Assembly (NCBI GenBank): GCA_033182465.1
Contig: CP137329.1
Location: 682,001 to 746,000 of the forward strand
Source: Sanghuangporus weigelae
Lineage: Eukaryota > Basidiomycota > Agaricomycetes > Hymenochaetales > Hymenochaetaceae
Length of the DNA stretch: 64,000 bases
Direction: 5' to 3'
Shown: positions 31,002 through 41,531 of the stretch, in pieces
How positions within the stretch are numbered: position 1 is the stretch's first letter
Layout of the letters: every line of letters starts with the position of its first letter
The notes under the pieces: generated by a model
The model's database searches: none
The model's input: only the letters and a program-made list of their open reading frames with translations
Told to the model about the DNA's origin: nothing
Translations under genes and position numbers: made by a program

Positions 31002-33898
31002 TCAAAGAGTCAGGACTTCGTACTCCCTCGGCGCACGTTGCTACAAAGGTGAGAGGGTATTAGTAAATGAATCAGCATCACCAAACGAAACGAATCAAAA
31101 AAATCCATCCAAGAATAAATGATATCAAGCAATCACGAAAGAAAATATCGTCTCTTGACTCACATTAACAAATATGATATTATCCTCCGTCAACATGACA
31201 CCATGAAAGCGCACCTTCTCGCGGAGCACAGTCCGGCGGTAAGGCAAGCTCGTCGTCACATCCTCCTCGAATATCCCACAACGGCCGACTTCGAGCGTCC
31301 CTGGTTCGAGGTAATCTTCTACGAGCGCTTTGGCTTCGTTCTCTAGTGTCTCTAGGTCCTCTGAGTCCTGTGGAGCAGAATCTTTGGGGTTACCCGATGA
31401 GTCGTGTTGTTCTTGCATTTGTTGTTTCCGCTGCCTAGCCTGATCCCAACGCAACGCGTCCGCGTTAGAATCCAGCACTGCAACATGCCGCGGCGCAAGT
31501 GGGGCGACAGCATCTCTCGGCTCAAGCGCATACGCCACGCGCATCCCAAACACATTGCACACCCAGACGTTCTCCGCGCCGGGAACCAACAGCGCTCTCG
31601 CGCCCCCTCTACCTTCGCCATCGTTATCCTTCTTCATAAGCCAATCTTGCGCTTGGACGGCTATTCGCCGCAAAGGACGGGCGGTGAAGTCCCCGAAGTA
31701 GAGAGACTCCTCGGAGTCGGAGTTGGCTCGAATGATCTCGGGCTCAGTGACTGAGAAAAGAAAAGGGAGGAAGGTGGAGAGTGGAACGAATAGCCCAAGT
31801 GTAAGCGACTCCGAGGCGCGATGGTTGCCCATGTCGTCGGGAACGGTCTCGACTTGCATCGATATCACGAACAACCTATTACTCGGCGCCGTAGAGAACG
31901 CTGGCGGCGGGGGTAACAATCCACCACTCGGTTCATAACAAGAACCCTTCCCAGCCCCAGAATATCAGAAATCGAAACATGAGAAAAAAAGCTTCTGGAT
32001 TCACAGAAATATATATCCGATCCTTGCTTAATTCCTTCTTCTCGAGACCCTCGATGACGGCCACCGCCTGGTCCAGGATGATGTCCATACCCTGCGGATC
32101 CATGAGCTTACGAGGATCGACAAAGGTGTAGTGCGGGACATCGTGGTTTAGACAACCATTCAAAGCGGCGCCAAGTTCGATTAGCTGGAAACGGATTGCA
32201 TCCATCAGTCAATTTGCCTTATGCTCTGGTATGTGGTGGAATGAAGCACTCACGAGTTTCGTAAAGGCAAGTTTCGCTACTGCTTCCAATCCACTAACAA
32301 AATGAAATCAGTTTTCGTCATACTTATGGAATGAGATGTATGTGCGCTAAGTTCGCTTCACGAAGGATGGACTTACTGCTCCTGGTACGAAACTTCTTCC
32401 AATGCCAGCTTTACAGCCACCCAGACGTGATAGTAGTTATCACTGTCATCCATTTTATCTAGAATGGACTGTGGAGTCATAAACGAGGCTCCGAGGATCT
32501 CTCTATTACCTATCAAAGCTGCGAGAAATGAAGTAAGTCTTCATGTCTTAAAGATGAATGTTCTAAAAAATGCTTCTCACTTCCCATATTCGCACTTTCA
32601 GCCATCAGACCGACTTCCGCGAACTCCAGAGTCTTGGATAGATACGGAGGAGGAGCGCTAGAAATGTTCGGAGCAGGATCGATTTGCTTTCGTTTCCGTC
32701 CATGGTAATCCTCTCCTAAATTCCTCAAATGAATCTCCTTACTTGTCGAGTTGGAATTAGAGCGGGAATGAAGATGAGAACAAGAACGAAGCCCAGTCCA
32801 AGACTCAAAGCTAACTCCCTTCTTGGAGTCCTCATGGGGATCCTTATTTGAAGCCGGATGAAAGTCAGAAGACGGAATTGCGGTGGTGGTTGTAGCTGTC
32901 GTAGTTGGGACATTTGAGATTTCCCGAGGGTCGTCCGGGAAGATGTTCTCATTCTTGCCTAGCGGTGCCGGCGTCGGCCCTACAACCGGGAGTAACCCTT
33001 CGGCAGACAAGCGCCGCGCTGCCGACGCGTGACGGAGTTGCGTACGCGATGGGGCACGTGGACGTGTATGGAGAGAAGTTGGACCTGGAGATGATGCATC
33101 TGCGAGACTTCCGAGGCCGACTCCATTACCGGGGCTTGACGGAGATAGTGTGGTACGTGACGTGGAAGGATTCGAAGACTTTGCGGAAGTCAAGGCGGAC
33201 GAAGATGGGGAAGAGAACGTTGGGAATATCGAGAGCAGCTCCGTGTAAGAGTGCCTGACCGGATTGCTCAGACCAGAACCAGAATTGCGTCTTGGAATGG
33301 GACTGTCATTTGAGTTTGCTCGACGATGGGTATTAGGTGGCTGAGGAGGACACGGCTTTGAATCTGACAATGGAGTTGGCGTTGGCGTCGGGATTCTGCT
33401 ATTCGCGTACAGGTATTTGCTATTGCCGTTTGAGGAATGTGGAGATGGTGGTAGCACTGCCGTTGAACGTGTCAATGATGACGAAGGCGATTTGGGCGAA
33501 GATTTGGTTGCCTTCGTCGGACTGGAATAACTAGCTGGCACGGTTCTGTATCCTCTACTTTTACCCGGACTCAATGGAGAAGGATGACTGGAAAGTGACG
33601 CGAGAGATGCGATGTCGCGCGAGGAGCTGGTCCTTTGAAGAGGAGATAATTGGGCCGTACTAGTAGTGTTCGTTGACCTGAAACTCGGCTTTCGGGATGG
33701 TGAGGATGAGGATAACATTGTCGGAGAGGACTGCTGGGAAGACGGGGACAAATCGTTGTTGAAGATGAAGTCGGAGAAAGCACTCGGAAGAGAGAATCCA
33801 GAAGCAGAGTTTATAAAGAAAGAAGTAATAAAGAAAGAGCTTGAGAAGGTGGTGATTGAAAGGCACGTTTTGTGGCTTCCGGCCACGACTCGAAACAC
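31002..33898 (-). CDS. Host-like six-exon gene, serine-rich N-terminus, unknown
   Basis: Exons 32581-33898, 32377-32518, 32254-32293, 32005-32184, 31164-31946 and 31002-31040 join in phase into 834 codons (833 aa). The five GT-AG introns are 62, 83, 69, 58 and 123 nt. The first 400 residues are low-complexity S/P/T/N sequence, as in disordered regulatory tails. Residues about 440-590 form an ordered helical part (motifs Y-Y-H-V-W-V-A-V-K-L-A and D-P-Q-G-M-D-I-I-L-D-Q-A-V). The remainder includes V-W-V-C-N-V-F-G-M-R-V and a short acidic coil. I do not recognise the family. Intact splicing and lack of stops mark it as a working host gene. A start at the second ATG (residue 61, M-L-S-S-S-S-P) is also plausible. 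Confidence 0.7.
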
Positions 33899-34678
33899 CC
33901 CTTTTATATCTTTATATAATCAATAAAAGTTCTCAACAGCAGGCCACCACCATCGCAGCCGCCGATCACACCAAAGATTCAGAGGCAGAGGATTCGTCCG
34001 GTAGCATTAGCGATAGCCACATAGGCTGAGAACAATAGAACCTTGAAGGCGCTCATTTTGACTCGCGTGCATAGACGAAAGTGGATCGCAACCTTCCTGA
34101 TCGAGACGGAGAGATTCGATAAATTTCGCTTGATGGCTGTGGTCCTCTACAAATGGGTCCGGACGGTTGTGATTTTGATACACACAGATTTGAAAGACGC
34201 CTAGGTAGGAGCTTTTATGTGACTTTGACCTGTTTTATCATTTTGCCTTTTTTTCGAAGACAAATAGATCCCGAGACAATGAAAATGCCTTCGACTGCTC
34301 GCAGTGCACGCAAATCTCGACAGGAGCTTTTTCTGAAGCTCTGTTTTATTGTCCTTTTTGAACTTGGAATCATACATGTATATGTAAAATCCTACTTGCA
34401 CGTGTTTACGACGCCAAAGCTCATCAATGCAAACAGACCTTGACATGCAAATGTGTCAAGTGGATGGATGTACATGTAAAATATACGGTAAGTTTATTAC
34501 TGAATGTGATGGCGAATTCCAATCCTGTATGATACTAAGACAAGACCGTCTAGTATACGACCAGTTCATTCGAGACGGGTCTACAATAGAGGCGAAACCA
34601 TTGCCAGTGAGCACCGAGAAGTGATTTGAATGCACATCCCTGCGAAGAGCTGGGACGTCGCGAAGAAATTAAAGCAGT
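33899..34678. other. Intergenic stretch between host gene and gene C
   Basis: Nothing recognisable beyond the probable promoter of the host gene and the 3' side of Crinkler-like gene C. No convincing frame or repeat was seen. Confidence 0.5.
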
Positions 34679-36731
34679 TCATCCAGAATCCGTAAAACGG
34701 TCCCTCAGAAGTCGTTTCAATTTGTCCAGCAAGAAATCATCATGTTCCTTATACATAATGCCGTGCCGTCGTACATCTGGGTGGTGCTCCTTCGTATCCC
34801 AAGATGCAGGATACCTGTCGACCCCGTGCATTCCCGTGAAGTCAAAGTCGATAAGCAACGGTCTTTTCTTCGCATCGAGCACGATGTTCTGAGGACGGAG
34901 GTCTCCGAACACGAGTTTCTTCTCGTGAAGCAGTTCGACCGCCTCACCAACACGGTCGCATATCTCAACGTAGTTCTCCTGCTTCAGGCTGTCTGAAAGT
35001 GGAGGGCTGTCGATGTAATCCATCACGACCATACAGTGGCCGCTGACAAGGTGAGCAAAGTAGTGCAATTTGGGTGCTAGTTCGGCCTCTTCCAGGAGTC
35101 TATGCGCTGCCTCGTTATACCGAGCGGTAAACTTGACTACGACATCCACCCTGCCATCCAAGTCGACCATCTTCGCTCGGTATCTGGCATACGGTCTTTC
35201 ATCTTCTGATAATAAATCACTACGATCTTGTTGTATAACCGGGATACATAGTCCTCCATGTGTTAATTTGCCCATGTACTCCAGGGTCGGAAGCTTTCCA
35301 GACCCTTCAACGGGAAGTGGGTCAGGATAAAGATGTCGAATGGTTGGATCTGCTTTCGGGTCCAGAAATCTGTAATGGTCATCCAGTTCATCGTAGCATT
35401 GGCGTAGGGCCATAGCAATACGGCCCAGACGCAGAATCGTCTTTGCTTGGAATGCATCAATGTACAGTTCCTGGAAGATCAGCTTATCAACGTAGATCCC
35501 GCCAATGTACACAGCAGTCGAAATTTCGATCCGAGTGCCCATTATACCGATGATGACGACGGGGCAGTTAGACCTCACAATGTATGGTCTGTACTAATGC
35601 GAGTTATGATCTATAGGTTGAGCTCCATCGATAATTGTCAGGACGCACCGATTCTTGAGCAGCAGACCTTCTATAAGATATATAACCTTGTATCGAAGCG
35701 TTTCCCCCTAAGCCGTCCTCACTCTTGACTGCAATAATAAAACGAAACGGATATCCCCAAGTAACATCTGGCTTGGCCGAACCGTCCTGCAACGGCCGTT
35801 TATACTGGCCATCGTTGCAGAGGACCCGCTTGAAAAAGCGTTTGACGACAATTTCTCTTGAATCTTCCGCATCGATTACGGCGCAAGACTCAATAATGAA
35901 CTCATGGCAAATCCCCAGTAGCTCGGAATCGGGCTCCAATTCAGGTACCCAGATCGCGGAATCATCGAGATGTTCTAAACGGTACTTGAGTCTAGCGAAT
36001 GCACGATTGAACAACGAGGTATGTGGGCCAAAGTTTGAAGCTGGCCTATGAATATGCACATCAGCGTGTTCGACACAATCCCTCAGAAGCTTGGTATCCT
36101 TGATGACCTCTGACGGGGATCTGACTTCATTGTCATTGGTAACGGATGCCTTCTTGACTGACACTGGAAGCCCAGGTTAAGATTTGACAGTAGCGAAGTA
36201 CAAAAAGCTCACTTGTGATTAATCGCGAATCATTTCTATCAGGAAGAGCGTACAAGAAATCATCCTTTTCTATCACTTCATGCTGTCAGCTTATAGTTTG
36301 ATAGAACTTGACAATAGAGGCATACTGGAGCAAGTGACAATGACAAGATCCACTCTTCTGCTATTTTCATCTTTCCTGGGAGCCGGTCCATTGGGGAAGT
36401 GATCCCTGAGATCGGACGATGGTGACAATATATCGCTGTCTCTTATCGAACGAAGCCAGGCTGAAGCAAGGCCATAAAGCATTTCTCCTGGCTCTGGTGT
36501 CAGTACGCCGCACTGTAAGGATATATGAATATCGCTAAGATCTCCGTGAGACAAAATAATGACCTTATAAATGATAATATCCTCGTCATCAGGCAAGGCT
36601 TTCACACGGCGTCGAATAGCATCGTCCACGTCCTGAACTGCAGCGTCTTCCGGTAAAATTAGAAGGTGGGAACGAGCCTTAGAAGTATAAGGCACATATA
36701 CAGTGTAAACTTGCCGCGAATCAGAAGACAT
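34679..36731 (-). CDS. Crinkler-like kinase-domain protein, copy C (intact)
   Basis: Exons 36564-36731, 36326-36512, 36213-36275, 35649-36163 and 34679-35593 join in phase to 615 aa; introns are 49-55 nt. The first 56 residues are a header with ubiquitin-like strand pattern (Y-T-V-Y-V-P-Y... then V-Q-D-V-D-D-A-I), as in Crinkler effectors. A short Y-A-L-P-D linker and a helical middle domain follow. The C-terminal 280 residues look like a protein kinase: V-V-V-K-F, E-E-A-E in the C-helix position, F-G-D-L-R-P-Q-N-I, I-D-F-D-F and K-E-H-D. H of the usual HRD and G of DFG are replaced, while the catalytic Asp and Asn remain. No obvious signal peptide. An upstream in-frame ATG at 36782 is possible. 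Kinase activity is inferred only. Confidence 0.65.
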
Positions 36732-36909
36732 TGTGAGATGAGAGCCGAGGTCAACGTCGAGTCGACAGTGAGTGTCAACCATAACGCACCCCGCAGGATT
36801 TTAAGATCCGCGGTCACGTCACACGTACCACCTTTCTTTCACACCGGGCAAAGAGTTATTATAATCTAAAAGAAATTTATAATTAGCTGACAAACAAGAT
36901 TTGAAATTA

Positions 36910-37993
36910 CAGCCGTTTGCAAAAGTAATGAGAATCACGTGATTTCACCACTTTTCTCGCCATGAGAGCCTCAAAACACAGATAAAATCATATCTCACCC
37001 AAATCTCAACGGTTTCACATCATCTAAGTTGCTAAATTCATCTTTTAGAAAGGGATTTCGCTTAAAGAAAACTGTAGAGAAAATAGAGTGAAAAATGACC
37101 CTAAAATGGCGAAAATATCGGTTTTTGCCTCTTTCTTGCATGTGCAATTTTTTCTGTGATCCCTGCTGGTCCAGCACCTCCCCAAAGCTATCCAGAATGA
37201 TAATATGATTATAAAATGAATTTACAGACTGAGTTTGAGTTGAATTGTGTACCATAATGTGCTGCTTTGAGGCATGCCTGAATCACTCAAAACTCATCAT
37301 TTCCCCCTAGCCTCCCAGGCTCCAGGAAAAATTCTTACAGGCCAGATTCATGCATGTAAATTCATTTTGGATATAATAGACTAGGTTTGTGTACTAGCTA
37401 AGGCCTCAGCATCCACTGGTGAGCTGGGAAGATGCTGTCTAAAATGATGCATACAACCAGAATCACTTGTTCAGCCCAGCTCACCAGTGGATGCTGAGGC
37501 CTTAGCTAGTACACAAACCTAGTCTATTATATCCAAAATGAATTTACATGCATGAATCTGGCCTGTAAGAATTTTTCCTGGAGCCTGGGAGGCTAGGGGG
37601 AAATGATGAGTTTTGAGTGATTCAGGCATGCCTCAAAGCAGCACATTATGGTACACAATTCAACTCAAACTCAGTCTGTAAATTCATTTTATAATCATAT
37701 TATCATTCTGGATAGCTTTGGGGAGGTGCTGGACCAGCAGGGATCACAGAAAAAATTGCACATGCAAGAAAGAGGCAAAAACCGATATTTTCGCCATTTT
37801 AGGGTCATTTTTCACTCTATTTTCTCTACAGTTTTCTTTAAGCGAAATCCCTTTCTAAAAGATGAATTTAGCAACTTAGATGATGTGAAACCGTTGAGAT
37901 TTGGGTGAGATATGATTTTATCTGTGTTTTGAGGCTCTCATGGCGAGAAAAGTGGTGAAATCACGTGATTCTCATTACTTTTGCAAACGGCTG
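36910..37993. mobile_element. 1,084-bp near-perfect palindromic MITE, TA target
   Basis: Starts CAGCCGTTTGCAAAAGTAAT and ends with its complement, flanked by TA (36908-36909, 37994-37995). Arms of about 520 bp appear identical and mirror around 37451, leaving a loop of about 45 bp. The other arm of the host element has the empty site (about 41140). The ends are those of the large TA element, so it is probably moved by the same transposase. Confidence 0.9.
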
Positions 37994-38250
37994 TAAATAC
38001 TGCATTTAATTACGTGAAATATTTCATGTTTGTTCCTTGATAGAACTTGAAATAAAAATAAGGATTTAGATTCGGATTAGGAAAACAAAGAGATTTCAAA
38101 TAATGTTGTGTGAGGAACACATAAAGAAACTTGAAGTCTTAGAAAAGCAAAAATGGTTAAGTTTAGTTATTGCCGAAATTTTATATCTTTGATAGGAAGA
38201 AATTTAAAATTCTTTTTATTATTCTGACAAAGAAAAAATAAGTTTGACTC

Positions 38251-38372
38251 TCAGTGGGTGCTCAGCGGGCGATCGGTGGGCGATCCGAGGGCGATCCGAG
38301 GGCGATCCGAGGGTGCTCAGCAGGCGCTCAGAGGATGCTCAGCAGGCACTCAGAGGGCAATCGGCAGGCAAT
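38251..38372 (+). repeat. Subterminal minisatellite, left arm of CACTA-like element
   Basis: Irregular tandem units of GGGCGATCCGA and GGTGCTCAGC(A/G) type, about 10-11 bp each. The inverted counterpart is at 40738-40890. Such subterminal arrays bind the transposase in CACTA elements. Confidence 0.75.
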
Positions 38373-38374
38373 AG

Positions 38375-40700
38375 GAAGGAAGCCACCTTCGGGGATCTGT
38401 AACATCGACACGGTAGCGATGCTCAAATTCGCGATCATTGATACCGAACATTTTAATGCTCTGTCTCTCAATGAAAGTCTCATCCATGCCACCTTTGCCA
38501 TAGACAAACTGTATGAGATTACCCAACGAGTTCCGAACAGTCCCGTCATAATGTACCATGGTCTTCTAGAGTCTTGACAAGCTGCCGTTGGATGTAGCCA
38601 ATCTCCGCTGTCTTGACAGCCATGTCAATTAATCCCTCGCAACCCACCATCAGGGCTCCGCACATATCCGTACTTTACGGGTACGGGCTGCATTGTATAC
38701 GGATACGACCATGTCCGTACTACTCTCTGGGAGGGGAATATACGGGCTGTATATGTGCGGCCATGTCCGTCCCATAACTTGCTAGAAATTGACGTATACG
38801 CCGTATACGCCGTATCCGGAGACTACCTATCACTCGGTAAGTCCAACAAGGAAATCACTTAAAATCACAGAGTATTTTATCCGGTGCTCATTCATTTCAC
38901 CCTTATCTAGGCAAAAGGTCCAAATCAAGCATTTCTCGGACCAATTCAGGCCTTGCTAGGGTCCGACAACAGTTTTCTCATGGTATTAGGTAAATGATTT
39001 CTTATCTAATCTCTTTTCAAAATCACTAGTACTTACTAACCGGTCTCGAAGTGAACTGATTTTACACTAATCTGTGTTGATAATATAATATAGATCAATC
39101 AAAATAATTTTCTAAATGACCCTTCGGTTGAAATGATATATTATAGATGGACTTGCCGTATACGGCGTATACGGCGTATCCGGGCATCCCGTAACCGTAT
39201 CAGGTCCCAGAATCCCTTCATACGGCCCGTAAAAATACGACCGTCCCCGCATGCGGTCTTCCTTTATACGGCCGTCCCCGTATACGGTTACGCGCGGAGC
39301 CCTACCCGCCATGGCGTGAAAGAAGAACTCTTGCGGTGTTAATCCACGCAAGTAGGAATTCTCAATGAAACCCGGCGCCTCTGGACTGAAATCATCGTTC
39401 ATGAAGTGCGGTAGTGTTCGATGTCTGAAGCCGAACGGGATACACTTCCCTTCCACGGATTGCTGACCGACGCAAACAGACATCTGGGAGATGTTGATGA
39501 AGGAACCCTGGGAACCAGCGACTACCATCTGTTTGGCATTATTGTCCTCTTTGTGGTTCTCCTGAGCATATTGACCAGAGGGATCACGAGCCAAATTGAG
39601 CTCCCGTTCGACTTGACTCTCGAAGGATTCGTGGATAGTCATACCCGGAGCTGCTTTCAGGCGATCCATGGCCGCATCTTCTATGACTTTGGCAACATTC
39701 TGTTTCCGCATCTTAATCTGCTCCGTGATGTACGCCATCGTTTTTCTGTCTGCAACCGTATCGCCGATACCGATACTGAATCCATTGTGGAACAGCCAAT
39801 AATTGACGATATTCTGCAGACCCGTAAAGAGCGATCGTGTAGCTTCAGGACCTTTCTCTCGGAAAACAACGTGCATCAGGCCGCCCTGGGATGCGCCAAC
39901 GGTCTTCTTTCTCAACAATACCAAAGATGATCTCGCCATTCTCGATCAGTATGCCATCATCGAAGACAGGACTCCATGACTTGTTCTCGGGCGACCGGAA
40001 AATGTTGATCCCACGCGGGATTGTCATGCTAAGAATTTGCTTGCCCGTCCATAAAAAATTGGGTTTCAAATTGGTTGGTGTTGGGATCGTGCCGTCCCAA
40101 TTCGGTACCCAAAGCAGTATATTCTGTACTTGTTGCCAATCAAGGGAACAACCTCGCAAGGTGAACTTGCGGATACCGCAAAGAGTATCCTGCACGATAC
40201 CAATAACGGGCTTGTTCGCTTGGGGCGAAATGATCTGCCTGGGGACCCATTCTATTTGACTGAGCTCGGCCCGAGTCTCCTCGCTCTGGGGGACACTACA
40301 CGAAGATGAGAAACGGCAGCACAAGGCGGCAGTGATACGACGTACTGCATGTTCATTTCATCACCATCGAAGTCGGCATTGTACGGAGGAGTAATGGAAA
40401 GATTGAGACGAACGGTTGCATAGAATTGGTCAGAGTTCAGACATGAACATATAGGTCGAGCACGCACTTGAATAGGGCATTAGTCGGATCCTGTGACACA
40501 TCATAGACCTTTGTGCGTGCAATTATGGCTGTCTGTTGAAGAGGACATAACTGCGTTGATAGATAAATGAGACTAGATCAGGCGCTACTGAATGGTAGAC
40601 TTACTCTCCGTTCATTAAGTGCCTTTCAAAGATCCATCCATACTGAAGAAATGCATCTACATGCTTATTTTATTGAAGAGCTATATAGAGGATGCATGGA
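38375..40700 (-). pseudogene. RPB1: Captured RNA polymerase II largest-subunit segment
   Basis: The minus strand codes, in order, for unmistakable RPB1 blocks: [28 protein letters not shown] (metal-A motif of the active site), [19 protein letters not shown]-like funnel region, [18 protein letters not shown], and E-F-E-H-R-Y-R-V-D-V-T-D-P. This is roughly the middle third of the protein. Host introns are still present (for example GTACGT...GTGTAG directly after the DEMNM codons), so genomic DNA was captured, not cDNA. It is broken: a TAA follows R-Q-P, a one-base shift follows G-I-V-E-K, another follows K-T-L-E-D, and a MITE sits at 38651-39304. It has no start, N-terminus or CTD. The functional RPB1 must lie elsewhere. 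Confidence 0.93.
38651..39304. mobile_element. hAT-like MITE in the captured RPB1
   Basis: Ends CAGGGCTCCGC and GCGGAGCCCTA are inverted, with an 8-bp duplication CCCACCAT/CCCGCCAT (38643-38650, 39305-39312; one mismatch). Length, CAGGG ends and 8-bp duplication fit hAT. Inside are inverted arrays of GTATACGGC-type sequence. It splits the RPB1 coding block at M-A-G / E-G-L-I-D. Confidence 0.8.
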
Positions 40701-40737
40701 CTGGTTAAGCATTGTATGTATGGTGAAATATCAGGAT

Positions 40738-40890
40738 TGCCCGCTGAGCACCCTCTGAGCACCCTCTGATCGCCCGCTGAGTGCCCTCTGAATGCCCGCT
40801 GAGCATCCTCTGAGCGCCCGCTGAGCACCCTCGGATCGCCCTCGGATCGCCCGCCGATCGCCCACCGCCCGCTGAGCGCCCACTGAGAGT
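40738..40890 (-). repeat. Subterminal minisatellite, right arm of CACTA-like element
   Basis: Inverted counterpart of 38251-38372, built from GCCCGCTGAGCACCC- and TCGGATCGCCC-type units. Confidence 0.75.
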
Positions 40891-41531
40891 CAAACTTATT
40901 TTTTCTTTGTCAGAATAATAAAAAGAATTTTAAATTTCTTCCTATCAAAGACATAAAATTTCGGCAATAACAAAATTTAACCATTTTTGCTTTTCAAAGA
41001 CTTCAAGTTTCTTTATGTGTTCCTCACACGACATTATTTGAAATCTCTTTGTTTTCCTAATCCGAATCTAAATCCTTATTGTTATTTCAAGTTCTATCAA
41101 GGAACAAACATGAAATATTTCACGTAATTAAATGCAGTATTTAATTTCAAATCTTGTTTGTCAGCTAATTATAAATTTCTTTTAGATTATAATAACTCTT
41201 TGCCCAGTGTGTTTGAGCCGGAGGATGTACTCACCTAAAGCCTAAAGTCACAAGCCATCCGACGTGTGAATGAGCAAAAGGAATGAATGTACAACATGTA
41301 CACAGTATACGGTAAGCAAACCATTACAGAAAGTGATATCAAAATTTCAACCCTGTATGATACAAAGAAGGAAAGAAAAAGAAAAAGAAAAAGAAAGAAA
41401 GACCGCATTACGTATCCACCTCGTCTGGAACAAACAAGTCTACAAAAGTTACGAGATCACTGACCATCGAAAAGCAAATTGAGTGCCAATCCTCGAGATA
41501 AGCTAGGGCATCGCGAAGCAATTGAATCAAT

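Larger units (their letters stand above)
36840..41211. mobile_element. CACTA-like element with captured RPB1 (4,372 bp)
   Basis: Ends are CACAC(C/T)GGGCAAAGAGTTAT, inverted, with TTT on both sides (36837-36839, 41212-41214). The site corresponds to the uninterrupted stretch near 28130-28140. Long inverted arms (several hundred bp) contain subterminal GGGCGATCCGA and GGTGCTCAGC repeats, as CACTA elements often do. The interior carries an RPB1 segment and no recognisable transposase, so the element is non-autonomous. Two MITEs are nested in it. CACTA placement rests on CAC ends, a 3-bp duplication and subterminal repeats. Confidence 0.7.

Noticed and set aside
36995-37908. Identical 86-codon frames on both arms of the palindromic MITE
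   Set aside because: Their identity follows from the palindrome; no ATG context, domain or relative supports a gene.
38254-38577. 107-codon frame M-G-A-Q-R-A-I... on the plus strand
   Set aside because: It reads through the subterminal minisatellite and antisense to RPB1.
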